Part shown: positions 8,503 through 16,143 of the stretch, in pieces | Layout: each line of letters starts with the position of its first letter | How positions within the stretch are numbered: position 1 is the stretch's first letter | Assembly (NCBI RefSeq): GCF_030150155.1 | Contig: NZ_JASLGR010000060.1 | Span: 1-64,000, forward strand | DNA length: 64,000 nt | Origin: Nocardioides sp. | Lineage (GTDB): Bacteria; Actinomycetota; Actinomycetes; Propionibacteriales; Nocardioidaceae | Direction of reading: 5' to 3' | The notes under the pieces: model-generated | The model's database searches: none | The model's input: the letters and a program-made list of their open reading frames with translations, nothing else | What the model was told of the DNA's origin: nothing | Translations under genes and position numbers: made by a program

Positions 8503-9344
8503 GCGATCCGGCCATCGACGCCGCTTTCGGCGCCCGCGCGACCGTCAGCCCCGCCGAGTTCGAACGGGTGATGACGGCCTACCGCGACCGCTCGGCCGAG
8601 GCGGTCCGCACCCTGTCAGGCACCGCCGACATCGCCTTCGACCCGGGCTCGGACGAGCGCCTCGACGTGTGGGGCACCGGCCCGCACCTGCGTCCGGTGG
8701 TGATCGCCCTGCACGGCGGCTACTGGCGGATGCTCTCGCGCCACGACACCGCCTTCATGGCCGGCGTGCTGGCCGAGGCGGGCATCGCCACCGTGGTGCC
8801 CGACTACACCCTGGCCCCGGCGGCGACCCTGGAGGAGATCGTGCGCCAGGTCCGGGCCGCGGTGGCCTGGGTGTGGCGCGAGGGGCCCCTGTACGGGCTC
8901 GACCACTCCCGGATCCACCTGGTCGGCAGCTCGGCCGGCGGCCACCTGGCCGCGATGGCGGCCGTGGCGGGGTGGCAGGGCGGCGTGGGGCTGCCCGACG
9001 ACGTCGTACGCGGCTTCCTTGGTCTCAGCGGGCTCTACGACGTGCGTCCGCTGGTCGACTCCTTCGCCAACGAGTGGCTCGCACTCGACCGCCCCCGGGC
9101 CGCAGCCCTCAGCCCGCTGCTGGCCACCCCATCCACGGCGCGGGCGATCGTCGCCGAGGCCGAGCACGAGGCCTCGGGGTTCCACGAGGTCGCCGACGCC
9201 TTCGCCGCGCACTGGTCCCCCCGAGCGCCGAGTCGACGCCTGGTGGTGCCCGACCGGCACCACTTCGACGTGTTCCTCGACCTGGCTGAGCCCGACTCGG
9301 TGCTGAGTCGGGCGCTGATCGACCTGGTCCTCGGACAGCCGTGA
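8499..9344 (+). CDS. KynB-like alpha/beta hydrolase (N-acylanthranilate amidase)
   Basis: A 281-residue alpha/beta hydrolase resembling kynurenine formamidase. It has the oxyanion motif LHGGYWRM, the nucleophile motif GSSAGGHLA and a C-terminal catalytic His in DRHHFDVF. GTG 8499 overlaps the hod stop, so the two proteins are made together. Hod releases an N-acylanthranilate, and this enzyme is well placed to hydrolyse its amide to anthranilate. Similarity to formamidases hints at an N-formyl substrate, meaning an unsubstituted 3-hydroxy-4-oxoquinoline, but acetyl or longer acyl groups are possible. Confidence 0.75.
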   Translation: MSDPAIDAAFGARATVSPAEFERVMTAYRDRSAEAVRTLSGTADIAFDPGSDERLDVWGTGPHLRPVVIALHGGYWRMLSRHDTAFMAGVLAEAGIATVVPDYTLAPAATLEEIVRQVRAAVAWVWREGPLYGLDHSRIHLVGSSAGGHLAAMAAVAGWQGGVGLPDDVVRGFLGLSGLYDVRPLVDSFANEWLALDRPRAAALSPLLATPSTARAIVAEAEHEASGFHEVADAFAAHWSPRAPSRRLVVPDRHHFDVFLDLAEPDSVLSRALIDLVLGQP

Positions 9345-9375
9345 GCCGGGCCCCTGGCCCTCTAGGCCCCGGGGC

Positions 9376-11205
9376 TCAGGAGGCGACGACGACCTGGTTG
9401 CGACCGCCGTGCTTGGCGGCGTACAGCGCCTGATCGGCGGCACCGACCAGGACCGGCGGCTCGGCGTCGGGGCGCAGCTGGGCGACCCCGGCGGAGATGC
9501 TGACTGCGGCCGTGGTGGCCCAGCCGAAGCTGGCGCCGACCCGGGCGCGGATCCGCTCGGCGGCCTCGCGGCCCTCCTGCACGGTGCACTCAGGCATCAG
9601 CACGCACAGCTCCTCGCCGCCGTAGCGGTAGGCGGTGTCGATCTCGCGCAGGTCGGTGGTCAGCATCCCGGCGACGTCCTGGAGGACCTCGTCGCCGCGC
9701 TGGTGGCCGTAGACGTCGTTGACCCGCTTGAAGTGGTCCAGGTCGAGCATGATCAGCGTCAGCGGCCGGTCGTAGCGGTGCGCACGCTCGACCTCGGCAC
9801 TGAGGTCGGCGTCGAACTGACGCCGGTTGGCCAGGCCGGTGAGCGCGTCCTTGTGTGAGATCTCCTCGACCTCGGCGTGCAGCTGGGCGGCCTGGATCGC
9901 CGAGGCGCCCTGGAGCAGCAGGCCGTCGATCAAGGAGAGGTCCAGGGCGGTGTCGTGCGAGCTGACCGCGATCACTGCCACGACGCGGGCACCGACGACC
10001 ATCGGGATCGCGACGCCGGTGGTGTGCTCGTCGACCACGCTGCCGGTCTCGTCCAGGGGCAGAGCGCGGCCGTAGCGGGCGGCCCGGCCGATCGCGCCGA
10101 CGCCGATGTCGATCACCTGACGGGCACCGTCGCCGTCGCGGTCCTCGCCGACGGCATCGTCGTGGGCGCTGGCGAAGAGCACCATCTCCTCGGCGCTGCC
10201 GTGCAGCCAGAGGTCGGCAGAATCGCTGCCGGTCAGCTCGCACACGGCGTTGACCAGGCGCAGCGTGGTGTAGCGCAGGCTGAGGGACTCGGTCAGGTCC
10301 CGGCTGAGGTCGAGCACCCGCTCGAGCCGCTCGCTCTTGTGCCGCAGGTACAGCTCGCGCTGGTCGGCGGCGTCACGTCGCTCGGCCAGGGAGGCGGTCA
10401 TCGCCGTCACACCGTCGACGAGGTCGGCGAGCTCGGCCACCCGCGGGGCGGGCACAGCGACCGCGTCGAGGTCGCCCTGGCGGACCCGGTCGACGCGGTC
10501 CGTGAGCTGCTCGACGGGCGCAGCGACCAGCTGCTGGAGGCTGCGTCGTGACCGGAACAGCAGTCCGAGTGAGAGCAGGCCGAGCAGGACGAGGCCGGTG
10601 CCGGCCACGGTGAGGGTGGTGGCGAACCGGCCCTCGACCTGCTTGACCTTGGCCCGGACAGCGTTCTGCAGCGTGTCGTCGGCGGTCCGGTAGGTGTCGA
10701 AGAGGGCTTTGCCCTTCTTCATGTACGCCGCCAGTTCGGCCTCGCTGGCGACGCCGTTGTGGTTGGTGTCGACCAGGGCGGTGACGTTGCTGCTGGTTGC
10801 GGGCACCGCCCACTCGGTCTGCCAAGCGTGTTCAGCGGTGATCACGTCGATCGCCTTCGCCACCAGCGCCGGCTGCCCGCTGAGTGCGGTGACCAGGGTG
10901 CGCTCGAGTTCGATGCTGGTGGCGACACCCGCGTGATAGGGCTCGAGGAAGTCCTCGTCGCTGCTGGCCAGATAGCCGCGTACGCCGGTCTCCTGGTCGA
11001 GCATCGCGTCGTGCGCGTCCCGCATCGCCCGCTGAGCGCGTCGCAGGTCGTCGAGCTCGGGCTGCAGGCCGCGGGTGAGGAAGGTCAGCATGCTGACGAT
11101 GACCAGCAGCGAGGCGATCCCGGTCGCGATGCCGGGGATGCCCGCCCTGCCGATCAGACGCCGCAGTCGCAGCGATCGGGGGGCGGCGTCGACGTCGCGT
11201 TCCAT
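9376..11205 (-). CDS. Membrane GGDEF diguanylate cyclase with CHASE3, EF-hand-like loop and GAF
   Basis: A 609-residue sensor cyclase making c-di-GMP from GTP. Order: TM helix at about 26-44; extracytoplasmic CHASE3-type helical domain 48-196 (motif LDQETGVRGYLASSDEDFL); TM 197-217; HAMP-like linker; GAF-like domain 300-445; GGDEF domain 450-605. The active site reads GGEEL at 529-533, which is allowed, and an inhibitory RxxD site (REID, 520-523) stands five residues before it, so product inhibition is likely. Residues 146-157 match an EF-hand calcium loop (D, N, N, G, S, E at positions 1, 3, 5, 6, 9, 12). It faces the Hod operon convergently and stands alone. Confidence 0.9.
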   Translation of the reverse strand: MERDVDAAPRSLRLRRLIGRAGIPGIATGIASLLVIVSMLTFLTRGLQPELDDLRRAQRAMRDAHDAMLDQETGVRGYLASSDEDFLEPYHAGVATSIELERTLVTALSGQPALVAKAIDVITAEHAWQTEWAVPATSSNVTALVDTNHNGVASEAELAAYMKKGKALFDTYRTADDTLQNAVRAKVKQVEGRFATTLTVAGTGLVLLGLLSLGLLFRSRRSLQQLVAAPVEQLTDRVDRVRQGDLDAVAVPAPRVAELADLVDGVTAMTASLAERRDAADQRELYLRHKSERLERVLDLSRDLTESLSLRYTTLRLVNAVCELTGSDSADLWLHGSAEEMVLFASAHDDAVGEDRDGDGARQVIDIGVGAIGRAARYGRALPLDETGSVVDEHTTGVAIPMVVGARVVAVIAVSSHDTALDLSLIDGLLLQGASAIQAAQLHAEVEEISHKDALTGLANRRQFDADLSAEVERAHRYDRPLTLIMLDLDHFKRVNDVYGHQRGDEVLQDVAGMLTTDLREIDTAYRYGGEELCVLMPECTVQEGREAAERIRARVGASFGWATTAAVSISAGVAQLRPDAEPPVLVGAADQALYAAKHGGRNQVVVAS

Positions 11206-11303
11206 TGACTCTATTCCTTGTGCAGCCTCATGCAGGTTCGGTCACCCGAGGTGCTCAGTCTGTCCTATCGGCTCGCTGGCTACGACCCCACCCGCCGTGG
11301 CGG

Positions 11304-11309
11304 TAGAAT
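11304..11309 (+). promoter_or_regulatory. -10 hexamer of leaderless prfC
   Basis: TAGAAT lies seven bases before the prfC GTG at 11317. There is no ribosome binding site between them, so the transcript probably starts at or next to the GTG. Confidence 0.55.
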
Positions 11310-11316
11310 CTGGCCA

Positions 11317-12885
11317 GTGTCCAACACGCTGCCGCGCCGTACGTTCGCCATCATCAGCCACCCCGACGCCGGTAAGTCGACGCTGACCGAGGCCCTGGCG
11401 CTCCACGCCCGGGTGATCAACGAGGCCGGCGCCGTGCACGGCAAGGGCGACCGGCGCGCGACCGTGTCGGACTGGATGGCGATGGAGAAGGCCCGCGGCA
11501 TCTCGATCACGTCGGCCGCGCTGCAGTTCACCTACCGCGACCACGTGATCAACATGGTCGACACCCCCGGTCACTCCGACTTCTCCGAGGACACCTACCG
11601 GGTGCTCTCCGCCGTGGACGCGGCCGTGATGCTGGTCGACGCCGCCAAGGGCCTGGAGCCGCAGACCCTCAAGCTCTTCCGGGTCTGCGCACTGCGCGGG
11701 ATCCCGGTCATCACGGTGATCAACAAGTGGGACCGCCCCGGCCTATCGGCCCTGGAGCTGATGGACCTGATCGCCGACAAGATCAAGCTCCGCCCGACGC
11801 CGCTGACCTGGCCGGTCGGTGAGGCTGGCGACTTCCGAGGCGTCCTGGACCGGCGTACCGACGAGTTCATCAAGTACACCCGCACCGCCGGCGGCGCCAC
11901 CCGTGCTCCGGAGCGACGGATGGGGGCCGCCGACGTCGACGAGAACGACCGGCAGGTCTGGGAGACCGCCGTCGAGGAGCACGAGCTGCTCTCCCTGGAC
12001 GAGGCAGACCACGACCAGGCCCGCTTCCTGGCCGGCGAGACCACCCCGGTGATGTTCGCCTCGGCGCTGCAGAACTTCGGTGTCGCCCAACTGCTCGACC
12101 TGCTGCTCGACATCGCTCCCCCGCCCAGCGCGACCACCGACGTGCACGGCGTGGTCCGCAAACCCGAGGACGAGTTCAGTGCCTTCGTGTTCAAGGTCCA
12201 GTCCGGGATGAACAACGCCCACCGCGACCGGCTGGCCTACGCCCGCGTGGTCTCGGGTCAGTTCGAGCGCGGCATGGTGGTCACCCACGCCGCCACCGGC
12301 AAGCCGTTCGCGACCAAGTTCGCCCAGTCCGTCTTCGGCCGCGACACCAAGGCTGTGGAGACCGCCGAGCCGGGCGACATCATCGGCTTCGTCAACGCCC
12401 AGGCGCTGCGGGTCGGCGACACCCTCTTCACCGGTGACAAGGTCGAGTTCCCGCCAGTGCCGTCGTTCGCCCCGGAGCACTTCATGACCGCCAAGGCCGG
12501 CGACATCAGCCGGTACAAGCAGTTCCGCAAGGGCATCGACCAGCTCGACCACGAGGGTGTGGTGCAGGTGCTGCGCTCGGACCTGCGTGGTGACCAGAGC
12601 CCGGTGCTCGCCGCCGTCGGCCCGATGCAGTTCGAGGTCGTGGAGGACCGGATGGTCCACGAGTTCAACTCGCCGATCAAGTTCTCCCGCCTCGACTACC
12701 AGGTCGCCCGCCGCACGGACGCCGAGGGCGCCGAGGCACTGGCCGGGATCCGCGGCGTCGAGGTGCTGCAGCGCTCCGACGGCACCCACCTGGCGCTCTT
12801 CACCGACGCCTGGCGGGCCAAGACCGTGACCCGGGAGAACCCCGACGTGCTGCTCGAGGAGCTGCCGGCCGGCGGGGCCGCCTGA
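11317..12885 (+). CDS. prfC: Peptide chain release factor 3
   Basis: A 522-residue translational GTPase that recycles RF1 and RF2 from the ribosome after termination. The G domain is clear: G1 SHPDAGKST, G2 region RGISITSA, G3 DTPGHSDFSEDTYR and G4 NKWDRPG. The EF-Tu-like domain II and the RF3 C-terminal domain follow, with FKVQSGMNNAHRDRLAY and the conserved QFEVVEDRM. An upstream in-frame extension to 11218 lacks family similarity; GTG 11317 gives VSNTLPRRTFAIISHP, the typical N-terminus, and fits the -10 spacing. The gene stands alone, divergent from the cyclase gene. Confidence 0.95.
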   Translation: MSNTLPRRTFAIISHPDAGKSTLTEALALHARVINEAGAVHGKGDRRATVSDWMAMEKARGISITSAALQFTYRDHVINMVDTPGHSDFSEDTYRVLSAVDAAVMLVDAAKGLEPQTLKLFRVCALRGIPVITVINKWDRPGLSALELMDLIADKIKLRPTPLTWPVGEAGDFRGVLDRRTDEFIKYTRTAGGATRAPERRMGAADVDENDRQVWETAVEEHELLSLDEADHDQARFLAGETTPVMFASALQNFGVAQLLDLLLDIAPPPSATTDVHGVVRKPEDEFSAFVFKVQSGMNNAHRDRLAYARVVSGQFERGMVVTHAATGKPFATKFAQSVFGRDTKAVETAEPGDIIGFVNAQALRVGDTLFTGDKVEFPPVPSFAPEHFMTAKAGDISRYKQFRKGIDQLDHEGVVQVLRSDLRGDQSPVLAAVGPMQFEVVEDRMVHEFNSPIKFSRLDYQVARRTDAEGAEALAGIRGVEVLQRSDGTHLALFTDAWRAKTVTRENPDVLLEELPAGGAA

Positions 12886-12886
12886 G

Positions 12887-13249
12887 TCACATCGCGATCA
12901 GGGGCGGCTCGACCATCCGCACGACGCCGGCCAGCGTCCAGTCCGGGCTGACCCAGAACGAGCCACGGTCGGTGCGCAGCACCGGCCTGCCCCAGACCAG
13001 GTCGTACTCCCCCACCCGGAGTTGCTCGCCGCGCTGCATCACGACCACCTGGCCGCGCTCGCTGCGTCGGGCCGGGGCGTAGTACAGGATCGCGCCGGGA
13101 TGCCAGCCGCGGCTGGCGAACTCCACCCCGGTCACCTCGTAGGCCAGCAGCTCCACCCGCTGACGATCCCGCGCCCGGCGTACGTCGGCGACGGCGGGCT
13201 CGTCCCACAGGCCGAGCTGGCCCGGATCGTCGCGGCTGATCGAACGCAT
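12887..13249 (-). CDS. Conserved hypothetical protein, 120 residues
   Basis: I do not recognise the family with certainty. It is soluble and has no signal peptide or membrane segment. The middle, ILYYAPARRSERGQVVVMQRGEQ, followed by a beta-rich C-terminal half, loosely recalls the fold of S24/LexA-type peptidase domains, but no catalytic Ser-Lys pair can be assigned. ATG 13249 follows TAGGAT by six bases, which supports a leaderless start. It ends two bases after the prfC stop on the opposite strand and is divergent from the VOC gene. Confidence 0.65.
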   Translation of the reverse strand: MRSISRDDPGQLGLWDEPAVADVRRARDRQRVELLAYEVTGVEFASRGWHPGAILYYAPARRSERGQVVVMQRGEQLRVGEYDLVWGRPVLRTDRGSFWVSPDWTLAGVVRMVEPPLIAM

Positions 13250-13255
13250 GTTCGC

Positions 13256-13261
13256 ATCCTA
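13256..13261 (-). promoter_or_regulatory. -10 hexamer of the 120-residue protein gene
   Basis: On the minus strand TAGGAT is followed after six bases by the ATG of the 12887-13249 gene. It is part of a compact divergent promoter region with the VOC gene. Confidence 0.45.
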
Positions 13262-13288
13262 GCCGTTCCCATCCGGGCGCAGGAGACC

Positions 13289-13294
13289 TACGCT
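13289..13294 (+). promoter_or_regulatory. -10 hexamer of the VOC gene
   Basis: TACGCT lies six bases before ATG 13301, which suggests a leaderless message. AGGAGA at 13281-13286 is too distant and too far upstream of the hexamer to act as its ribosome binding site. Confidence 0.45.
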
Positions 13295-13300
13295 CAGCGA

Positions 13301-13699
13301 ATGAGTCTTGTCGTGCACTTCGAGATCCACGCGAGCGACCCCGAGCGCCTGATCACGTTCTACGAGACGGTCTTCGGCTGGACGTTCACCCGCTTCGGCG
13401 ACGTGCCGTACTGGGTGATCAACACCGGAGAAGGCGCCGTCGAGCAGCCCGACCGGCCCGGCTTCGGCATCAACGGCGGCCTGACCCAACGGATCGGCCC
13501 CGCCCCCGCCGTCGGCGCCCCCATCACCGGAGCGAACCTGGTCGTGGCCACCGACGACGTCGACGCCCTGTTCACCAAGGCGATCACGTCGGGCGCCACG
13601 GTCGCCTCCGAGCCCGACGACATGCCCGGCGTCGGGCGGCTGGCGTACGTGCTGGACCCGGACCACAACGTGATCGGGATGATCGCCCCGCCGATGTAG
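13301..13699 (+). CDS. VOC (glyoxalase/bleomycin-resistance fold) protein
   Basis: A 132-residue single-domain vicinal-oxygen-chelate protein. VVHFEIHASDPERLITFYETVFGW is the usual first beta-alpha motif with a metal-ligand His candidate, and the second half ends YVLDPDHNVIGMIAPP, the usual last strand. The function within the superfamily (dioxygenase, isomerase or resistance protein) cannot be deduced. It is transcribed alone; a 49-bp palindrome 45 bases after the stop may end the transcript. Confidence 0.82.
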   Translation: MSLVVHFEIHASDPERLITFYETVFGWTFTRFGDVPYWVINTGEGAVEQPDRPGFGINGGLTQRIGPAPAVGAPITGANLVVATDDVDALFTKAITSGATVASEPDDMPGVGRLAYVLDPDHNVIGMIAPPM

Positions 13700-13743
13700 C
13701 ACGAAAGCGCAGACGCCCGCCCCTGAGCTGCCGTTCCTCTGCC

Positions 13744-13792
13744 GATCGTTGTAGTGCCACCGTCACCTGGTGACGGTGGCGCTACACCGATC
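13744..13792. terminator. 49-bp near-perfect palindrome
   Basis: Centred on base 13768, 22 of 24 pairs are complementary; the mismatches are 13749/13787 and a T/G pair at 13755/13781. It can form a long hairpin 45 bases after the VOC stop, so terminator is the simplest reading, but there is no T-run. It also lies 80 bases before the MFS start, so it could be an operator for the neighbouring AraC protein. Confidence 0.5.
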
Positions 13793-13872
13793 AGGTCAGG
13801 TCCGGACGTTCGGTCGCCCAGACCGGACGATCGGTCGGGCGCGGGCGGGGCGGACGGCGGCACGCTGGAGGG

Positions 13873-15150
13873 GTGACTGCGACACAGCCCGGCACCCCCG
13901 CCACCGCGACCCCGACGACGCCCACGAGCCAGGGCACAGCGACAGCGCTGCGCACCTGGATCGCGCTGCTGTCGATGACGACGACCAGCTTCGTGCTGGT
14001 CTCGGCCGAGTTCCTGCCCGGCGGACTGCTGACCTCGATGGCCGCGGACCTGGGCGTCAGCCCCGGCCTGGCCGGGCAGGCCGTGACGGCCACCGCGGTG
14101 GCCGGGTTCTTCGGTGCGCTCTTCGTCGGGCCGCTCGCCCCGGGGCTGGACCGGCGGCGACTGCTGGTCGCGATGGCCATCGCCGCCGCGGTCTCCAACG
14201 CCGCGGTCGCGCTGGCACCCTCGCTGCCGCTGCTGCTGGTGGCGCGTCTGCTGCTCGGCGCGGCGCTGAGCGGCTTCTGGTCGATGTCGCTGACCGTGGC
14301 CGCCAGCATCGTCGGCGCGGACCGGGTGGGTCGCGGGATGATGATGGTCAACGCGGGCACGATGCTGGCCACCGTGCTGGGCGTCCCGGCCGGGGTGCTG
14401 CTGGCCGGATGGCTGGACTGGCGGGTGGTGTTCGCCCTGATCAGCGCGCTGACACTGCTGGTCGCCGTCGGGCTGCGGGCCCTGCTGCCCTCGGTCCCGG
14501 CCGAGGGGATCGTCGGGCTGGCGGCCCTGGGAGAGACGCTACGGATCCGGGGCATGCGTCCGGCGCTGGTGGGCCACGTGCTCGTGGTGTTCGGCCAGAT
14601 GGCGGCGTACGCCTTCATCAGGGTCGCCCTAGAGAAGGTGCCGGATCTCGACGGGGGCGGTGTCGCGACGCTGCTGCTGGTCTACGGACTCGGCGGGTTC
14701 GTCGGCAATCTCGTGCTCGGCTGGCTCGCCGACCGGATGCTGGGTGTGCTGAGCCTGGCGGTGCCGACCGCGATCGCCGTCGCCGTGACGGCGGTGGCGC
14801 TGTGGCCCCAGATGCCGGTGATCGTGCTCGCCGTCGCACTGTGGGGCAGCGCCTTCGGGGGCTGGCTGGTGGTGCTCAACACCTGGGTCGCCCATCACGT
14901 CCCCGACCGGCTCGAGACCGGCGCCAGCCTCTCGGTGGCCGGGTTCCAGCTCGCCATCGCGGCCGGTGCGGCCGTCGGCGGCATCCTGGTCGACTCCGCG
15001 GGGATCACCACCACCCTGCTGGTCGCGGCAGCCGTGGCCCTGATCGGCGGGGTGCTGTTCTGGCGGGCCCCGGCCCGCTACCCCGCCACAGCCGCGCCGA
15101 CCCGCTGCCCGGCCGACCTCGCTCAGGAGGCGACCTCCTGCTCGGTCTGA
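13873..15150 (+). CDS. MFS efflux transporter, DHA1 type
   Basis: A 425-residue major facilitator with 12 predicted membrane helices and a short Thr/Pro-rich cytoplasmic N-terminus. The signature between helices 2 and 3 reads GALFVGPLAPGLDRRRLL, and helix 1 contains SAEFLPGGLLTSMA, typical of the AraJ/YdhP-like drug and sugar efflux branch. GTG 13873 is preceded by GGAGG. The gene converges with an AraC regulator, overlapping it by 28 bp at the 3' ends, and the two probably form a pump and regulator pair. The substrate is unknown. Confidence 0.87.
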   Translation: MTATQPGTPATATPTTPTSQGTATALRTWIALLSMTTTSFVLVSAEFLPGGLLTSMAADLGVSPGLAGQAVTATAVAGFFGALFVGPLAPGLDRRRLLVAMAIAAAVSNAAVALAPSLPLLLVARLLLGAALSGFWSMSLTVAASIVGADRVGRGMMMVNAGTMLATVLGVPAGVLLAGWLDWRVVFALISALTLLVAVGLRALLPSVPAEGIVGLAALGETLRIRGMRPALVGHVLVVFGQMAAYAFIRVALEKVPDLDGGGVATLLLVYGLGGFVGNLVLGWLADRMLGVLSLAVPTAIAVAVTAVALWPQMPVIVLAVALWGSAFGGWLVVLNTWVAHHVPDRLETGASLSVAGFQLAIAAGAAVGGILVDSAGITTTLLVAAAVALIGGVLFWRAPARYPATAAPTRCPADLAQEATSCSV

Positions 15151-16025
15151 GTGCGACGCCACAGCGCGGGTGTGGTGCCGGTGTGGCGCCGGAACGCCCG
15201 CCGGAAGCCCTCCTCCGAGCCATAGCCGAGGTCGTGCGCCAGCGCCGCGACCGTCACCGCACTGCGTCCCAGCCGCGTCGTCGCCTCCGTCATCCGTACG
15301 TCGGCCACGTACGCCGCCGGGGAGGAGCCGATCACAGCGCGGAACCGGTCAGCGAACACCGAGCGACTCATGGCCGCGACCTGGGCGAGGTCGCCGACGG
15401 TCCACTGCCGCCCCGGCTGGTCGTGGATCGCCCTGATCGCCTCGGCCACCGAGGCATCAGAGAACTGGGTCAGCCAGCCCGCGGGGGCGCAGCCGTGCTC
15501 GAGCCAGCTCCGCATCGCCGCCGACATCACCGTGGTGGCGATCTGCGAGCAGACCACCGAGTCACCGGCGCGCTCGACGTTGCCCGCGCAGCCCATGCTG
15601 AGCGCGAGCTGGCTGATCACCGGCTCGCGCTCGGCGAAGTCGTGGATCACCACCGGAGTCGGCAGGCCCGCGAAGCCGGGCAGGGCCCGGTCGCTGCGCA
15701 GGGCGACCACGATCGCCCCGGCGGGGCCGTCGGCGGCAGCAAGGGCAGCCGCCGCAGTAGCAGCCTCCAGCTCGCACGGCCGGGTACCGGTGTGGATCAT
15801 GATGTCCCCGGCGCCCACCACCGTGCCGCTACCGCCGCCGCCACTGCCGGGCTGGCGCAGCTCCCCAGAGTGGACGTAGACCATCGACACGGTCCCGGTG
15901 CACAGCCGGTGTCGCTGGCCGGCGCCGAGCGTGACCCGGCGCGCGCCGTCGACCCGCCAGCGCACACCGGCGAGATCGGCCAGGTAGGTCTCGAACAGCT
16001 CCTCGTGTCGTGCCCGAGCACTCAT
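15123..16025 (-). CDS. AraC family regulator with cupin sensor domain
   Basis: A 300-residue regulator. The N-terminal 170 residues form an AraC-type cupin domain with a Gly-rich insert around residue 60. The C-terminal 100 residues carry two helix-turn-helix motifs (DLAQVAAMSRSVFADRF and VAALAHDLGYGSEEGFRRAF), followed by the conserved HTGTTPALWR end. The gene is convergent with the MFS gene, which it may control; the long palindrome upstream of that transporter is a possible target. The inducer is unknown. Confidence 0.87.
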   Translation of the reverse strand: MSARARHEELFETYLADLAGVRWRVDGARRVTLGAGQRHRLCTGTVSMVYVHSGELRQPGSGGGGSGTVVGAGDIMIHTGTRPCELEAATAAAALAAADGPAGAIVVALRSDRALPGFAGLPTPVVIHDFAEREPVISQLALSMGCAGNVERAGDSVVCSQIATTVMSAAMRSWLEHGCAPAGWLTQFSDASVAEAIRAIHDQPGRQWTVGDLAQVAAMSRSVFADRFRAVIGSSPAAYVADVRMTEATTRLGRSAVTVAALAHDLGYGSEEGFRRAFRRHTGTTPALWRRTQTEQEVAS

Positions 16026-16086
16026 AGTGGTGCCAACCCACCCTGCCGGGACGCTATTCCGACGCCGGGGACCGGCGGCGGAGACG

Positions 16087-16126
16087 ACGAGGGCACCGAT
16101 CCGCGTCAGCGGATCGGTGCCCTCGT
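16087..16126. terminator. Strong hairpin after the glutamine synthetase gene
   Basis: A perfect 18-bp stem (16087-16104 with 16109-16126) around a GTCA loop lies 18 bases beyond the glnN stop. No T-run follows. It should stop minus-strand transcription from glnN before it enters the AraC gene. Confidence 0.7.
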
Positions 16127-16143
16127 GTCAGGCCCGGTGGGAC

